NCBI GenBank assembly: GCA_037139195.1
Contig: JBAXGW010000019.1
Coordinates: 1 to 62,812, forward strand
Origin: JBAXGW01 sp037139195
Lineage (GTDB): Bacteria; Bacteroidota; Bacteroidia; Bacteroidales; JAHJDW01
Direction: 5' to 3'
DNA: 62,812 bases
The translations under genes and the position numbers were made by a program. The notes under the pieces are model-generated. The model saw only the letters and a program-made list of their open reading frames with translations. It did no database searches and was not told the origin of the DNA. Positions 1-9,275 of this stretch are shown one piece after another; the first letter of the stretch is position 1, and every line of letters begins with the position of its first letter.

Positions 1-524
1 TATTCCTTGCTGTTTTAGTGTCAGCAAATTGTTTTTCTCAAGATCCCAATAATTTACCCGACAATAAGTCATCTTTTAAGGATAGATTGTACACTGGAGG
101 AAATATTGGCTTGCAATTTGGAACGGTTACTTTTGTCGACCTTTCGCCACAGATAGGTTATAAAATAACAGAAAGATTATCTGCTGGAATTGGTGCCACC
201 TACCAATATTATAGATACAAAGACGCTACTTACGATATGTCTGCATCTGTTTATGGAGGCAGAATATTTTCAAGATTTATGATTACTGAAAGCTTTTTTG
301 CTCATGGCGAATATGAAATTCTTAATTTACAAAGATTTGACACATATAGCTATTACGATAATTCAAGGATAAATGTTGAATCATTATTGCTTGGTGGAGG
401 TTATAGAGAGGAAATAGCTAATAATGTGTATATGAATATTTTATTGTTGTATAATTTTACAGAGTCTCCTTTTACACCGTATTCAAACCCAATTATTAGA
501 GCAGGCATAGATATTGGGTTGTAA
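1..524 (+). CDS. Outer-membrane beta-barrel protein, 5' end outside the window
   Basis: The reading frame is open from base 3. A GTG at 18 could be read as a start, but the residues before it (FLAVLVSANCFSQ) look like the end of a signal peptide, so the true start lies left of the window. The rest, about 165 residues, alternates hydrophobic and polar or aromatic residues with glycine turns, as in small Bacteroidota outer-membrane barrels (pattern YKITERLSAGIGATYQYY). No enzymatic motif is visible. The family is inferred from this pattern only. The next gene on the same strand starts 45 bases downstream and encodes a membrane permease; any functional link is unproven. Confidence 0.6.
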   Translation, partial: FLAVLVSANCFSQDPNNLPDNKSSFKDRLYTGGNIGLQFGTVTFVDLSPQIGYKITERLSAGIGATYQYYRYKDATYDMSASVYGGRIFSRFMITESFFAHGEYEILNLQRFDTYSYYDNSRINVESLLLGGGYREEIANNVYMNILLLYNFTESPFTPYSNPIIRAGIDIGL

Positions 525-569
525 CAAAATTTTATTATTTCATTTTTGAACTAAAGTAAAAATTAATAT

Positions 570-1811
570 ATGAACTCCTTATTTATTGAAAATATTAAAG
601 AAGCTCTGATTTCAATCAGAAGTCATTTGCTTAGGAGCATTCTAACGGTACTTATAATTGCAATTGGCATAATGGCTTTAGTTGGAATACTTACAGCCCT
701 TGATTCTGTTAAAGGTTGGATTAATAATGATTTTACCCAAATGGGGGCAAACTCTTTTTCGATAGAAAATAGAGGAATGCATGTTCACATGGGTAAAAAA
801 AGTAAGCGACCAAAGCATTATCCAACTATTACTTATTCGGAAGCGATGGATTTTAAGCAAAAATTTGATTTTCCTTCTGTTATATCAATCTCGACTAATG
901 CATCACAGATAGCAACCTTAAAATATGGCTCTAACAAAACAAATCCGAATATAAGTGTTATTGGAAGTGATGATAATTATACTACTACCTCTGGATATGA
1001 TGTTTTTAAAGGCAGAAATTTTACATCTAATGAAATTACTTATGGGTCGCACGTTGTGATTATTGGGAGCGATGTGTCGTCGCAACTATTTAAAAATAAT
1101 GAAAATCCTATCGGGAAAATTATTGCAGTAGGAAGTGGGAAATATCAAGTTATTGGGGTTTTAAAAGAAAAAGGCTCAAGCATGGGGTTTAGCGGAGATA
1201 GAAGTTGCGTATTACCTGTTAATAATGTTAGGCAATATTTTGCTAGTCCAAATCAATCTTATAAAATAGAAGTACAAGCAAGTAATACGCGAAAACTTGA
1301 CGAAGCAATTGGCGAAGCTACTTCTCTTTTCCGAAATTTAAGAAAGTTAAAAGTTTCGGATGAAGAAAATTTTGAAATTTTAAAAAGCGACAACCTTGCG
1401 CAAATGTTAATAGAAAATCTGCGATATGTTACAGTAGCAGCTACTTTAATTGGATTAATTACTTTACTAGGAGCAGCCGTCGGATTAATGAATATTATGT
1501 TAGTTTCAGTAACAGAAAGAACAAGAGAAATTGGCGTAAGGAAGGCTATAGGAGCAACAAAAAAAGTAATTAAAAATCAATTTATAGCTGAAACAATTGT
1601 AATATGTCAATTCGGTGGAATATTAGGAATTATATTAGGGATTTTGATTGGTAATATTACTTCTTTAGTAATGAATACACCTTTTGTTATCCCATGGATT
1701 TGGATGATAGCAGGTATTATTATCTGTTTTATTGTAGGAATAATATCTGGCATTTTCCCTGCAATTAAAGCTTCTAAGCTTGATCCAATCGAGTCGCTTC
1801 GATATGAATAA
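570..1811 (+). CDS. ABC transporter permease, MacB/FtsX type
   Basis: This 413-residue membrane protein has the MacB/LolC layout. One transmembrane helix lies near residues 20-42, followed by a large periplasmic domain (about 45-280) and three C-terminal helices forming an FtsX domain. The diagnostic FtsX segment TERTREIGVRKAIGAT sits just after the second helix. Such permeases work with a separate ATPase and often a periplasmic adaptor to move lipoproteins, peptides or drugs across the envelope, or to transmit mechanical force. No ATPase gene is visible in this window, so the partner and substrate are unknown. The family call is firm; the role is open. Confidence 0.88.
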   Translation: MNSLFIENIKEALISIRSHLLRSILTVLIIAIGIMALVGILTALDSVKGWINNDFTQMGANSFSIENRGMHVHMGKKSKRPKHYPTITYSEAMDFKQKFDFPSVISISTNASQIATLKYGSNKTNPNISVIGSDDNYTTTSGYDVFKGRNFTSNEITYGSHVVIIGSDVSSQLFKNNENPIGKIIAVGSGKYQVIGVLKEKGSSMGFSGDRSCVLPVNNVRQYFASPNQSYKIEVQASNTRKLDEAIGEATSLFRNLRKLKVSDEENFEILKSDNLAQMLIENLRYVTVAATLIGLITLLGAAVGLMNIMLVSVTERTREIGVRKAIGATKKVIKNQFIAETIVICQFGGILGIILGILIGNITSLVMNTPFVIPWIWMIAGIIICFIVGIISGIFPAIKASKLDPIESLRYE

Positions 1812-1901
1812 TTTTTTTTTATTATGTTTAGTTTTTTTTGAAATTATGTTTTACATTTGTAGTTATACTAATTAGGTATTAACTTAAAAAAGCAGTAAAT
1901 A

Positions 1902-2555
1902 ATGAGTGAAATTAAAGTTTTAGTTGTAGATGACCATGATATGGTTTTGTTGGGGGTAAAAACGTTGCTTTCATCCAGAGACGACATAAAAATTGTTGGA
2001 GTAGCTAAAAATGGCGAAGATGCTATTTTGAAAATTGCTGAATTAAAGCCAGATGTTGTAATTTTGGATATCGATTTACCTGATATGTCGGGTTTAGAGG
2101 TTGCAAAACGATTAATTGCTAGCTCTCCATTAGTAAAAATATTATTTCACACTGCATTTATGGATGAAAAACACATTGTAGAAGGTTTTGAAACTGGAGC
2201 AATGGGTTATGTGCCTAAAAACTTCCAACCAGAAGAATTTATTGATGCAATTAAAACTGTAAATAATGGCGATAAATATTTGAAAGGTTCAGTTTCGGAA
2301 ATATTTTTAAAGAGCTATTTTAAAGCTAAGGATGAAAAAATCCTGTCGTTAAAATATAACAATCTTACAAAACGCGAAATAGAAATATTGAAGTTAGTAG
2401 GTGCAGGAGTTCCAAATACTGAGATAGCTAAAGATTTGTTTATTAGCACTAGAACTGTTGAAGCTCACAAAGCAAATATAATGGGTAAGCTTAACATAAA
2501 CACAACTGTTGAATTGGTTAAGTTTGCTATTAAAAACAAATTGGTAGTTTTATAA
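1902..2555 (+). CDS. NarL/FixJ-type response regulator
   Basis: The protein is a 217-residue two-component regulator. The receiver domain (about 1-125) has acidic residues D10-D11, phospho-acceptor D56 in VVILDIDLPDMSG, and a lysine in GYVPKN. The C-terminal LuxR-type helix-turn-helix (about 150-217) reads LTKREIEILKLVGAGVPN then TRTVEAHKANIMGKL, typical of DNA-binding NarL-family proteins. No histidine kinase gene is adjacent, so the signal is unknown. A TACATTTG sequence about 45 bases upstream resembles a Bacteroidota -7 element. A repeat element and a bidirectional terminator follow the gene. Confidence 0.93.
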   Translation: MSEIKVLVVDDHDMVLLGVKTLLSSRDDIKIVGVAKNGEDAILKIAELKPDVVILDIDLPDMSGLEVAKRLIASSPLVKILFHTAFMDEKHIVEGFETGAMGYVPKNFQPEEFIDAIKTVNNGDKYLKGSVSEIFLKSYFKAKDEKILSLKYNNLTKREIEILKLVGAGVPNTEIAKDLFISTRTVEAHKANIMGKLNINTTVELVKFAIKNKLVVL

Positions 2556-2561
2556 AATAAA

Positions 2562-2767
2562 TCACTATTGTCCGATTAAAACGATATGAAACAAAATCTT
2601 CAAAGATTTCTCACTTCGTTCGAAATGACTATCAAAAGGTTACGGATAAGAGGGCGGGCTTGATTGTGACGAAGTCGCAATCAAGCCCGCCCTCTTAGTT
2701 TCGTTGCAAAACCACCGTCATTTCGACCGCAGGGAGAAATCTAATATATTTTATCGGACAACAATGA
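2562..2767 (+). repeat. 206-bp inverted-repeat element, copy A
   Basis: The ends are imperfect inverted repeats (TCACTATTGTCCGA at the left, TCGGACAACAATGA at the right). The next inward arms also pair (AGATTTCTCACTTCG at the left against CAGGGAGAAATCT at the right). The centre is a GC-rich 23-bp stem at 2648-2670/2674-2696 with a GAA loop and one G-U pair. Copy B at 60487-60692 has the same length and similar ends and arms but a different central stem. There is no ORF of note. It looks like a MITE or REP-like non-autonomous element. Confidence 0.8.
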
Positions 2768-2783
2768 AAATAAATAATATACG

Positions 2784-2818
2784 AAAAAAAAGAGTTGATT
2801 TTGTCAACTCTTTTTTTT
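2784..2818. terminator. Bidirectional intrinsic terminator
   Basis: The stem GAGTTGA/TCAACTC has a short loop and is flanked by an A run and a T run, so it can end transcription from both sides. It lies between the response regulator (plus) and the converging PorE-like gene (minus). Confidence 0.85.
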
Positions 2819-2846
2819 GTTCAATTGTTTCGTCTTGAAAAAACAA

Positions 2847-4451
2847 TTATTTTTCAATAATAATATTTTGAGTATTTGATTTTATTTGTTGGCTATCAAA
2901 ATCAAGCTTAATTTTAAGTTCTTTAGCTTTGTAGCCTTCTTTTTCTACCTTCACAGAATAATTAATATTTGCAGGAAGTGTTAGGAAATAGTTGCCGTTC
3001 TCATCAGAATTAATAATATAAACTTCCTTGCTAATATCATTTGTAAAAGTAATCTTTGCTGATTCAATGGTTTTTTCCGTGTTATCAGTGATTATTCCTT
3101 GAATAATCGAAAGGTTAGCATTTGCAACATTGCTGTTAAACTCACTGCAATTTGATAAATCTATCTCGTATATATCGTATTCGCCAAGTCCATCATCTTT
3201 TTTTGCAGAAACAAATGCTTTTTTATTGTCGGCTCTAATCACAAAATGAATTTCATCTTTTATTGTGTTTATTGGATATCCTAAATTTGTAGGAGTAGAC
3301 CATTGTCCATTTTCAAATTTGCTCTTAAAAATATCGTAGCCACCCATTGAATTATGACCTTTTGAGCTAAAATACAAGGTTTTTCCATCAGGGTGAATAA
3401 ATATGCCTATTTCATCTTCAGGAGTGTTTATCATTGGTCCCAAATTTACTGCTGGGCCCCACTCAGTGGAAGATATTTTTGTAGACTTCCAAATATCGCC
3501 ATTTCCTAATCCTTTTTTTCTCTCACTTATGAAATACAATGTATTACCATCAGGAGATAAACAAGCAGAGCTTTCGAAAAAACTTGAGTTTATAGGACTA
3601 GGCATTGGTTTAGGAGCACTCCATTTGTCATCTTTTTTCTTTGAAAAATATATATCGCCACTTTGAGTTTCTTTAGGTACGTTACGGTATGTATATAAAA
3701 TGTTCCCATCTGTACTTAAGCTTAATGATGCATCAAATCCTTCAGTGTTAAGTTCTTCAACTGGAGTTGCTTCAGTCCAATTTTGCTTAGTATCGTCCCA
3801 TTTTGACATGTAAATATCGTCAAAATAATTTCCTGTATTAGGATCTAAGCCGCCACCTTTGGTATCTGGGCGTCTGCTAGTAAATATTAATGTTTTTCCA
3901 TCTGCAGAAATACAAGGTGCAGCATCTGTATAAATTGAATTTACATTTAAACCTAGATTTTTTATGTTAACATTTAAAGGCTTGCTCATCATTGTTTTTG
4001 CAAAATTTATTTGCTCAATTAATTTATAGGCTGAGCTATCTTTTTTGTCTTTTTCTGTAATTAATTTAGAATTATAGGTCTCGTATTCTTTTAAAGCTTT
4101 GTCTAGATTTCCCATTGCTTGAAAACATTCGCCTAATTCTATAAACAATCGTCTGTTATAATTCGGATTTGCTTGCTTTGATATTTCAAAATGCTCAATA
4201 GCTTTATCAAACGACTTTGTTTCATACAAACACTCACCTAAGAGAAAATTAATCTTAGCGTCATTTTGATATTTAGTTGCCATTTGTCTAAGCATTCTAA
4301 TTGCTCCATTGAAATCTTCATCACTAAATTTCGATTTAGCCTTCAAAAGTTGATATTTATATCCGATTCCTTTACCCTGAGCAAAGGTATTTGTGTTTAC
4401 TCCAAAAATGCAAAATGCAATGATAACAAGGGATTGTATAGATTTTCTCAT
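2847..4451 (-). CDS. TPR / PD40 beta-propeller / carboxypeptidase-regulatory-like protein (PorE-like, without OmpA domain)
   Basis: The protein has 534 residues with a signal peptide ending near NTFAQG. TPR-like helices occupy about 28-140. PD40 (WD40-like) propeller blades run over about 165-430, with repeated motifs such as SPDGNTLYF, HPDGKTLYFSS and SADGKTLIFTS. A carboxypeptidase-regulatory-like beta domain follows at about 450-520. This is the order seen in PorE, the T9SS envelope protein, but the usual C-terminal OmpA-like peptidoglycan-binding domain is missing because the protein ends after the beta domain. It is probably periplasmic. It could be a PorE paralogue rather than PorE itself. 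Confidence 0.8.
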   Translation of the reverse strand: MRKSIQSLVIIAFCIFGVNTNTFAQGKGIGYKYQLLKAKSKFSDEDFNGAIRMLRQMATKYQNDAKINFLLGECLYETKSFDKAIEHFEISKQANPNYNRRLFIELGECFQAMGNLDKALKEYETYNSKLITEKDKKDSSAYKLIEQINFAKTMMSKPLNVNIKNLGLNVNSIYTDAAPCISADGKTLIFTSRRPDTKGGGLDPNTGNYFDDIYMSKWDDTKQNWTEATPVEELNTEGFDASLSLSTDGNILYTYRNVPKETQSGDIYFSKKKDDKWSAPKPMPSPINSSFFESSACLSPDGNTLYFISERKKGLGNGDIWKSTKISSTEWGPAVNLGPMINTPEDEIGIFIHPDGKTLYFSSKGHNSMGGYDIFKSKFENGQWSTPTNLGYPINTIKDEIHFVIRADNKKAFVSAKKDDGLGEYDIYEIDLSNCSEFNSNVANANLSIIQGIITDNTEKTIESAKITFTNDISKEVYIINSDENGNYFLTLPANINYSVKVEKEGYKAKELKIKLDFDSQQIKSNTQNIIIEK

Positions 4452-4555
4452 AAAAAGGTAGAATAATTTACAGAATGCTAAAATAATAATTTTTTAGCAC
4501 TAAACAAACTAGATTGTCGAAATATTTTATAAATTATTGAAACTCTTTTAAAAAC

Positions 4556-5335
4556 CTACTGAATAAATGGATTGCTAATAATTTTTTCTGACAGTTTAAA
4601 GTAATAATCGAGTGCACGTTTTTTGTCATTATCTAAGTTATAATTGATATTTTCTATTAAATACTTTTTTGCTTCATCATCGGATATTTGACAAATATCT
4701 TTTCTATATAAATCTACAGAAGCGTCAATGTTCATAATTCCATATTCTAAAGCACTATTTAACGAACGTAAAAACTCAACAGGAAGTTCTTTGTTACTTA
4801 CCCAACAAGCAAAAACAAATGGAAGCGAGGTCATTTCTTTCCATTCATTTGCCAAATCATACTTGAAATTATATTTGTTTTCTATTGCAAATGTTTTATC
4901 GCCTATAACTACTCCAGCTTTTTCTTTGTCAATGTTTTTTTCAAATCCTTCTTCACCTTTTTCCCATTTAGGATTAATTTTCCATTTATGAAGTGCTAAA
5001 ATTCTAGCTAATTGTACGGATGTTCGCGAGTGGTAGTCGAGAATTATTGTTGATATATTTTCAACAGGTTGGTTGCTATAAAGTGCAACGGTTTTAACAT
5101 TTCCATTTGCTCCAATGCAAAAATTTGAAATTATTTTTGCGTTTTCAATTTCTGGTATGGCTGCTACTGGAATTAACCCAATATCAACTAAACCCATTTT
5201 TAGTTTATATGCACATTGCGAAGGTATGTCTTTTTGAAGTTCAATTTTTGTGTCAAAATTATAGTTCTCAAGTCCATATCTGAAAGGAATGGAGTTAAGA
5301 TAATTTACAATTGATATTTTAATAATATTTTTCAT
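4556..5335 (-). CDS. mqnA: Chorismate dehydratase MqnA (futalosine menaquinone pathway)
   Basis: This 259-residue protein has the periplasmic-binding-protein-like fold of the MqnA/MqnD group. The start matches MqnA (KISIVNYLNSIPFRYGL), and later conserved stretches include LVDIGLIPVAAIPE and SRTSVQLARILA. MqnA dehydrates chorismate to 3-[(1-carboxyvinyl)oxy]benzoate, the first step of the futalosine route to menaquinone. That fits the menaquinol-dependent redox island at 29-39 kb. The start codon directly abuts the stop codon of the upstream thioesterase gene with no gap, so the two are probably co-transcribed and translationally coupled. Confidence 0.87.
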   Translation of the reverse strand: MKNIIKISIVNYLNSIPFRYGLENYNFDTKIELQKDIPSQCAYKLKMGLVDIGLIPVAAIPEIENAKIISNFCIGANGNVKTVALYSNQPVENISTIILDYHSRTSVQLARILALHKWKINPKWEKGEEGFEKNIDKEKAGVVIGDKTFAIENKYNFKYDLANEWKEMTSLPFVFACWVSNKELPVEFLRSLNSALEYGIMNIDASVDLYRKDICQISDDEAKKYLIENINYNLDNDKKRALDYYFKLSEKIISNPFIQ

Positions 5336-5818
5336 TTATTCTTCAATGGGCAAAAACTTTTCAAATCCTGGATACAGAAGTTTTTCTTTGGCAATTTCAA
5401 CGTCATAAGTGAAATAATGAATCTCTGCTTGGGCACATAGTTCACCATCGTTATTGTATATAAAAGTATCAATAACAGCAATATTTCGCATCATCTTGTT
5501 TAATTTTGCCGTGATTTTTAATGGTCCTTTATTTGTGTAAACGGCTTTTTTTAAGCGAATATCCATTTTAGAGGTAACGCCAGATGTTTTTAATTTAACA
5601 AAAACAACCCAGCTGGCTATTTCGTCGAGTAAAGTTGCTTGAATTCCGCCATGTAAAATATTAATCCATCCCTGAAAGTGAGCTTTAGGTTCCCAATAGG
5701 ACACAATCATATCATCAACTTCTGAGAAAGTAAGTTGCAAGCCTGTTTTATTGTCAGGTGAGCAGCCAAAGCATTGATATCCATTTATTTCAGTGAAGGG
5801 GTTATTTAATTTTTTCAT
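5336..5818 (-). CDS. PaaI-like hotdog-fold thioesterase
   Basis: The protein has 160 residues. The segment NILHGGIQATLLDEIASW is the HGG plus Asp/Glu active-site signature of PaaI-type acyl-CoA thioesterases. The N-terminal CFGCSPDNKTGLQL stretch is typical of the YbgC/PaaI-like group. The substrate cannot be read from sequence. It is directly followed by mqnA with no intergenic base. An acyl-thioester clean-up role is plausible, but no step of the futalosine pathway is known to need it. Confidence 0.82.
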   Translation of the reverse strand: MKKLNNPFTEINGYQCFGCSPDNKTGLQLTFSEVDDMIVSYWEPKAHFQGWINILHGGIQATLLDEIASWVVFVKLKTSGVTSKMDIRLKKAVYTNKGPLKITAKLNKMMRNIAVIDTFIYNNDGELCAQAEIHYFTYDVEIAKEKLLYPGFEKFLPIEE

Positions 5819-5844
5819 GGCTTATCAAATTAAAACTTAAAAAA

Positions 5845-6786
5845 TTATTTTTTAGCTAATTTCATTTCTGAAACAATATGACAATGGCTAATAGCAAGAT
5901 TTTCAAAGGAAATATTTTTGTATTTTTCTGGAAGAATCATCGATTTAATAATTTCTGGACTCCCAAATTCTTTCCAATATTCGGTAATAGGGATGTTTAG
6001 CTCTGAATAAATATTTTCAAAATCGAAATATCGTAGTCTGTTTTGTGGTTGAATAGAATTGTCAATACATTTCCATTGTTTGTCGGAAAATTTCAAAAAA
6101 TTATAAATAGATATTGAACTATCATTATGCGCAAAATGATCGCTCATGTCTATTAAATGAGACATTACGCCGTTTTCCTTGTTAACTACTCTGTGAAATT
6201 CTTTAATAATTGGCGTTAAAATTTCAGGATAAATATGCTCAAAAGTGTTATTTGAATTTACTAAGTCAATAGAATTACTTTCCAAAGAGAGTTTACGGGC
6301 GTCTTCAATTAAATATGTAATTTTTAGTTCACTTAATATGTCTTCTAATGAAAGTTTATTTCGATTTGAATATATTGATTTTATTGCATCTAGTCTTTCT
6401 GGCAGAACCTTGAAATATTTTCGCAAAATCGATTTATTTTCAAAATCAATAAATTTTTCAATCGTAAAAATTATTTTTTCTTTTGAAGTTAAAAAACTAA
6501 TATCTACCGAATTGATTTTTTCGGTTCCAATTAAAAAGAGACTAATTGGAACAATTGGATACCAACCAGTTCCGATTTCTAAACTTGTTGTTGGATATTC
6601 TTTATTTGAGAATTTTTTATATGAATTGATATGAGTTTTTGCATGATCGAGCCTGCTCAAAAAATAATCGTCAGTTAGATAAACACCTTTGGTAATATGT
6701 TTTTGGAAAAAATAGTTTATTTGCTGACTTTTAGGTAAGTACGATATGCTTTTTTGCACAATAGCTTTTAATACCCACTTTTTCAT
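5845..6786 (-). CDS. Class I SAM-dependent methyltransferase
   Basis: The protein has 313 residues. SAM-binding motif I appears as TSLEIGTGWYP near residue 70. A motif-IV-like stretch, SIDLVNSNNTFEHIYPE, sits near residue 180 and is followed by IIKEFHRVV, as in class I methyltransferases that act on small molecules or glycans. The acceptor is unknown. There is a 26-base gap to the thioesterase gene on the same strand, so it may lead the mqnA transcript. The sequence is very AT-rich and lysine-rich but otherwise like its neighbours. Confidence 0.8.
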   Translation of the reverse strand: MKKWVLKAIVQKSISYLPKSQQINYFFQKHITKGVYLTDDYFLSRLDHAKTHINSYKKFSNKEYPTTSLEIGTGWYPIVPISLFLIGTEKINSVDISFLTSKEKIIFTIEKFIDFENKSILRKYFKVLPERLDAIKSIYSNRNKLSLEDILSELKITYLIEDARKLSLESNSIDLVNSNNTFEHIYPEILTPIIKEFHRVVNKENGVMSHLIDMSDHFAHNDSSISIYNFLKFSDKQWKCIDNSIQPQNRLRYFDFENIYSELNIPITEYWKEFGSPEIIKSMILPEKYKNISFENLAISHCHIVSEMKLAKK

Positions 6787-6892
6787 ATTATTTTAAAACT
6801 ATTTTTTATACTGAAATAATTAAATTGTAAAGTTGATTTGTAGTGCAATAATACAAATATTAAATATGTTTACATAATGATATTAGCAATAA

Positions 6893-6925
6893 AAAAAGAC
6901 TTTCGGTTTTGTCGAAAGTCTTTTT
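6893..6925 (-). terminator. Intrinsic terminator of the Omp28-like gene
   Basis: The stem GACTTTCG/CGAAAGTC is flanked by A and T runs, 20 bases beyond the stop codon of the minus-strand gene at 6947-9058. Confidence 0.85.
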
Positions 6926-6946
6926 AGTTGTGTATCAATTAGATAA

Positions 6947-9058
6947 TTAATGAATAATTTCAAATGATTTTGTATAGTTGCTTGTTGAATTGTCAGTTAA
7001 GCGATACAAATAAATGCCATTTTCAAAATTAGAAGTATTAACCGTTGTTGAAGCGTTATTGTTTTCAATTGTTTCAGAATAAACAACTCTTCCGGTATTA
7101 TCGAAAATTTGAAGATGTGATTTTTCTGTGCCTTCAAGCAAAGGAATTGTAATAGACTCGTTTGCTGGATTAGGATATGCAGGAAATAAATTGTTTAATG
7201 CATTATTATATTCAATACCACTAATTATTCCATGAAACCAATCGTGGGTAGTTTTCATTACTTGTTTCCTTACATTAATATCAGCAATCATTTCTATGCT
7301 TGTTCCAAAGTAAGCTGTTTTGTAAGTTCCACTGTAATTTCTAACACCTGCTTTTTTTGTTGTTAAATTATTATAATACATTGTAACAAGTGCGCCAGTT
7401 CCAGCTGAAAGCTCATCAGGATACATGTTAGAACCTCCATATACATTTGTGATTGCAGAACTAGCCGATCCATAAATATCTGAAGAGTTCATATTTAATA
7501 GGTTGTTAGCTGAAGTTCCATCAGCTACAAATCCCGTTTTCAAATATTGAGTATAAAACAAAGTGATTGCAGAGGTGCTGTACCCTGATGTAGCATCGAA
7601 AGAAGCCCATGCAGCATCTTGACCAGAAATCATTAGATTTCCACCATTGGTTAAAACAGATTTAAAATAAGGAATAGTTACATCTGTAAAAGGAGGGAAT
7701 GACCATCCAATATTATAATAAACGTGTTTTGCTTCTGTTAATTTATTTGCTTTTGATAATGCAGAAAAAGCTGCTAATGACGTAGATGCATAGCTTGTAT
7801 TTCCTGCAAAATTTAATCCGTCTAAATAGTTGTTTTCAAATACTTTGGCAGTTGTGTCAGAACCGTCGCCCCATCCTGCATCGTTGTTTACCACCAAATC
7901 GGTAACTCCTGAAATAACATAATAAACAGAAGTGCTAGCTGGCGCATTAGGATTTGCTTGAGATTTCATTGAAATTGTATATGTGCCAACATAAGGAGTT
8001 GCTCCTGGTGTAATATTTAGCATAAGTTGAGCAGTGTCTAAGCTATTGATTTTTATCGTAGTAGTAGAATCATAGGCAACTCCTAAGTAAGATAATGCCG
8101 CATTCCAATTAGTTGGAGCATCAGCCGTTAAAGAAACTATAAAGCTATCAGCTGTATTCAATAAGTTAGAAGCTACTACATTAAAGTTATTAGCAGTTCC
8201 ACTAGTGCCAAGGTCAGCATTTTCAGTAGAAGCAACCGAACCTATGTATAATTCAGATGTTCCATCGATATGTCCATTTTTTGCAGGAGCAACAAAACCT
8301 GTAATTATTTCTTGATGACTTTCAGCAACATATACAGCAACATCGCAATTGTTTACATTAAAGTTAGCAGGTACAGTATAAGTATAAGTTTTTGTTACTA
8401 AAGAACCTTGAGTTGTGGTTTGCGTTGTATCACCCCATTGACCAGTCAAAAACCATCTTAGCATGTGTTTATGATTATAGTTTGCACCACCATTGGTTTG
8501 ATAACCTATAACATTGTTTTCCAGCAAGGCTACATTAATATAGTTAATATTAGTTTTGCTATTGTTAGTATAATACAATTCAACGTTTACAGTGAGTAAC
8601 CTTGAAGCAGAATCAAAAGAAGTTTCAAAACCAATATTCACTTCTGATGGTAGCGAAAAAATCCTTGGTGCATTTGGTTCCCATTGTCCACGACTTAATG
8701 CTGTTGTGCTGCTTACGTCAGGGAAAACATGACGGTTTAAAGTTCCTGATGGATAGCCTGTTAATCCAGTTTGACCAGCAATAGCATCGCCAAATATTGT
8801 CCTATAATCTGGTTGACCTGTACCAGGAACTGCAAAAGAACCTTGATGAATATTAACTAATACAACTCTGCCTGTATTTGAATCTGCAAGAGCTTGTGCA
8901 ATTTTATGCCCATCTGGGCAATATTGGCAGTTGATGCCAGTAAATTCTTCTAATACCACATTTCTAAGCTGTGCATTAGTCGTTACAATTGTTTGAGCAT
9001 GTATTCCTGTTTGAAGAAAAAGAAATAATGCAAGAAAAAGTGCGTAAATTTTTCTCAT
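6947..9058 (-). CDS. Omp28-like thioredoxin-fold protein with T9SS sorting domain
   Basis: The protein has 703 residues with a signal peptide (KIYALFLALFLFLQTGIHA). Residues 34-50 (VVLEEFTGINCQYCPDG) contain a CxxC pair at C44/C47, as in Omp28-related outer-membrane proteins with a thioredoxin-like fold. The middle is beta-rich and has no motif I can name. The last 75 residues form a T9SS type A sorting domain (FPAYPNPANESITI, then GIYLYRLTD). It is therefore predicted to be exported through T9SS to the cell surface or medium. A redox or thiol function is possible, but only the CxxC supports it. A terminator follows the gene. Confidence 0.85.
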   Translation of the reverse strand: MRKIYALFLALFLFLQTGIHAQTIVTTNAQLRNVVLEEFTGINCQYCPDGHKIAQALADSNTGRVVLVNIHQGSFAVPGTGQPDYRTIFGDAIAGQTGLTGYPSGTLNRHVFPDVSSTTALSRGQWEPNAPRIFSLPSEVNIGFETSFDSASRLLTVNVELYYTNNSKTNINYINVALLENNVIGYQTNGGANYNHKHMLRWFLTGQWGDTTQTTTQGSLVTKTYTYTVPANFNVNNCDVAVYVAESHQEIITGFVAPAKNGHIDGTSELYIGSVASTENADLGTSGTANNFNVVASNLLNTADSFIVSLTADAPTNWNAALSYLGVAYDSTTTIKINSLDTAQLMLNITPGATPYVGTYTISMKSQANPNAPASTSVYYVISGVTDLVVNNDAGWGDGSDTTAKVFENNYLDGLNFAGNTSYASTSLAAFSALSKANKLTEAKHVYYNIGWSFPPFTDVTIPYFKSVLTNGGNLMISGQDAAWASFDATSGYSTSAITLFYTQYLKTGFVADGTSANNLLNMNSSDIYGSASSAITNVYGGSNMYPDELSAGTGALVTMYYNNLTTKKAGVRNYSGTYKTAYFGTSIEMIADINVRKQVMKTTHDWFHGIISGIEYNNALNNLFPAYPNPANESITIPLLEGTEKSHLQIFDNTGRVVYSETIENNNASTTVNTSNFENGIYLYRLTDNSTSNYTKSFEIIH

Positions 9059-9219
9059 AATTTAGTAATATTTTAGTTTGCATTTTGGTTTAGCATACGA
9101 ATTTAAGTAGATTATTTAAAATAACAATAAATATTTTGTTAAATTTAACCGATTTAGCATAATATTGGTTTTTTTAAAACATATACAAATCAGGTATATA
9201 TGAAAATTCTTTATCATTA

Positions 9220-9251
9220 TTTGTATGTTCTGAAAATTTGATGTAGGTTTG
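9220..9251 (+). promoter_or_regulatory. Predicted promoter of purB
   Basis: TTTG at 9220-9223 and TAGGTTTG at 9244-9251 are separated by 20 bases, matching the Bacteroidota consensus. The purB start codon lies 24 bases after the -7 box. Confidence 0.55.
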
Positions 9252-9275
9252 AATAAAATTTGAAATTATAAAGCA

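Noticed and set aside
2648..2696. GC-rich hairpin considered as a tRNA or structured RNA gene
   Set aside because: It is a simple long stem with a three-base loop within a repeat element and has no cloverleaf or conserved tRNA bases.
6245..6634. 129-codon plus-strand frame inside the methyltransferase gene
   Set aside because: It is antisense to a gene with a clear SAM-binding motif and shows no protein-like pattern.
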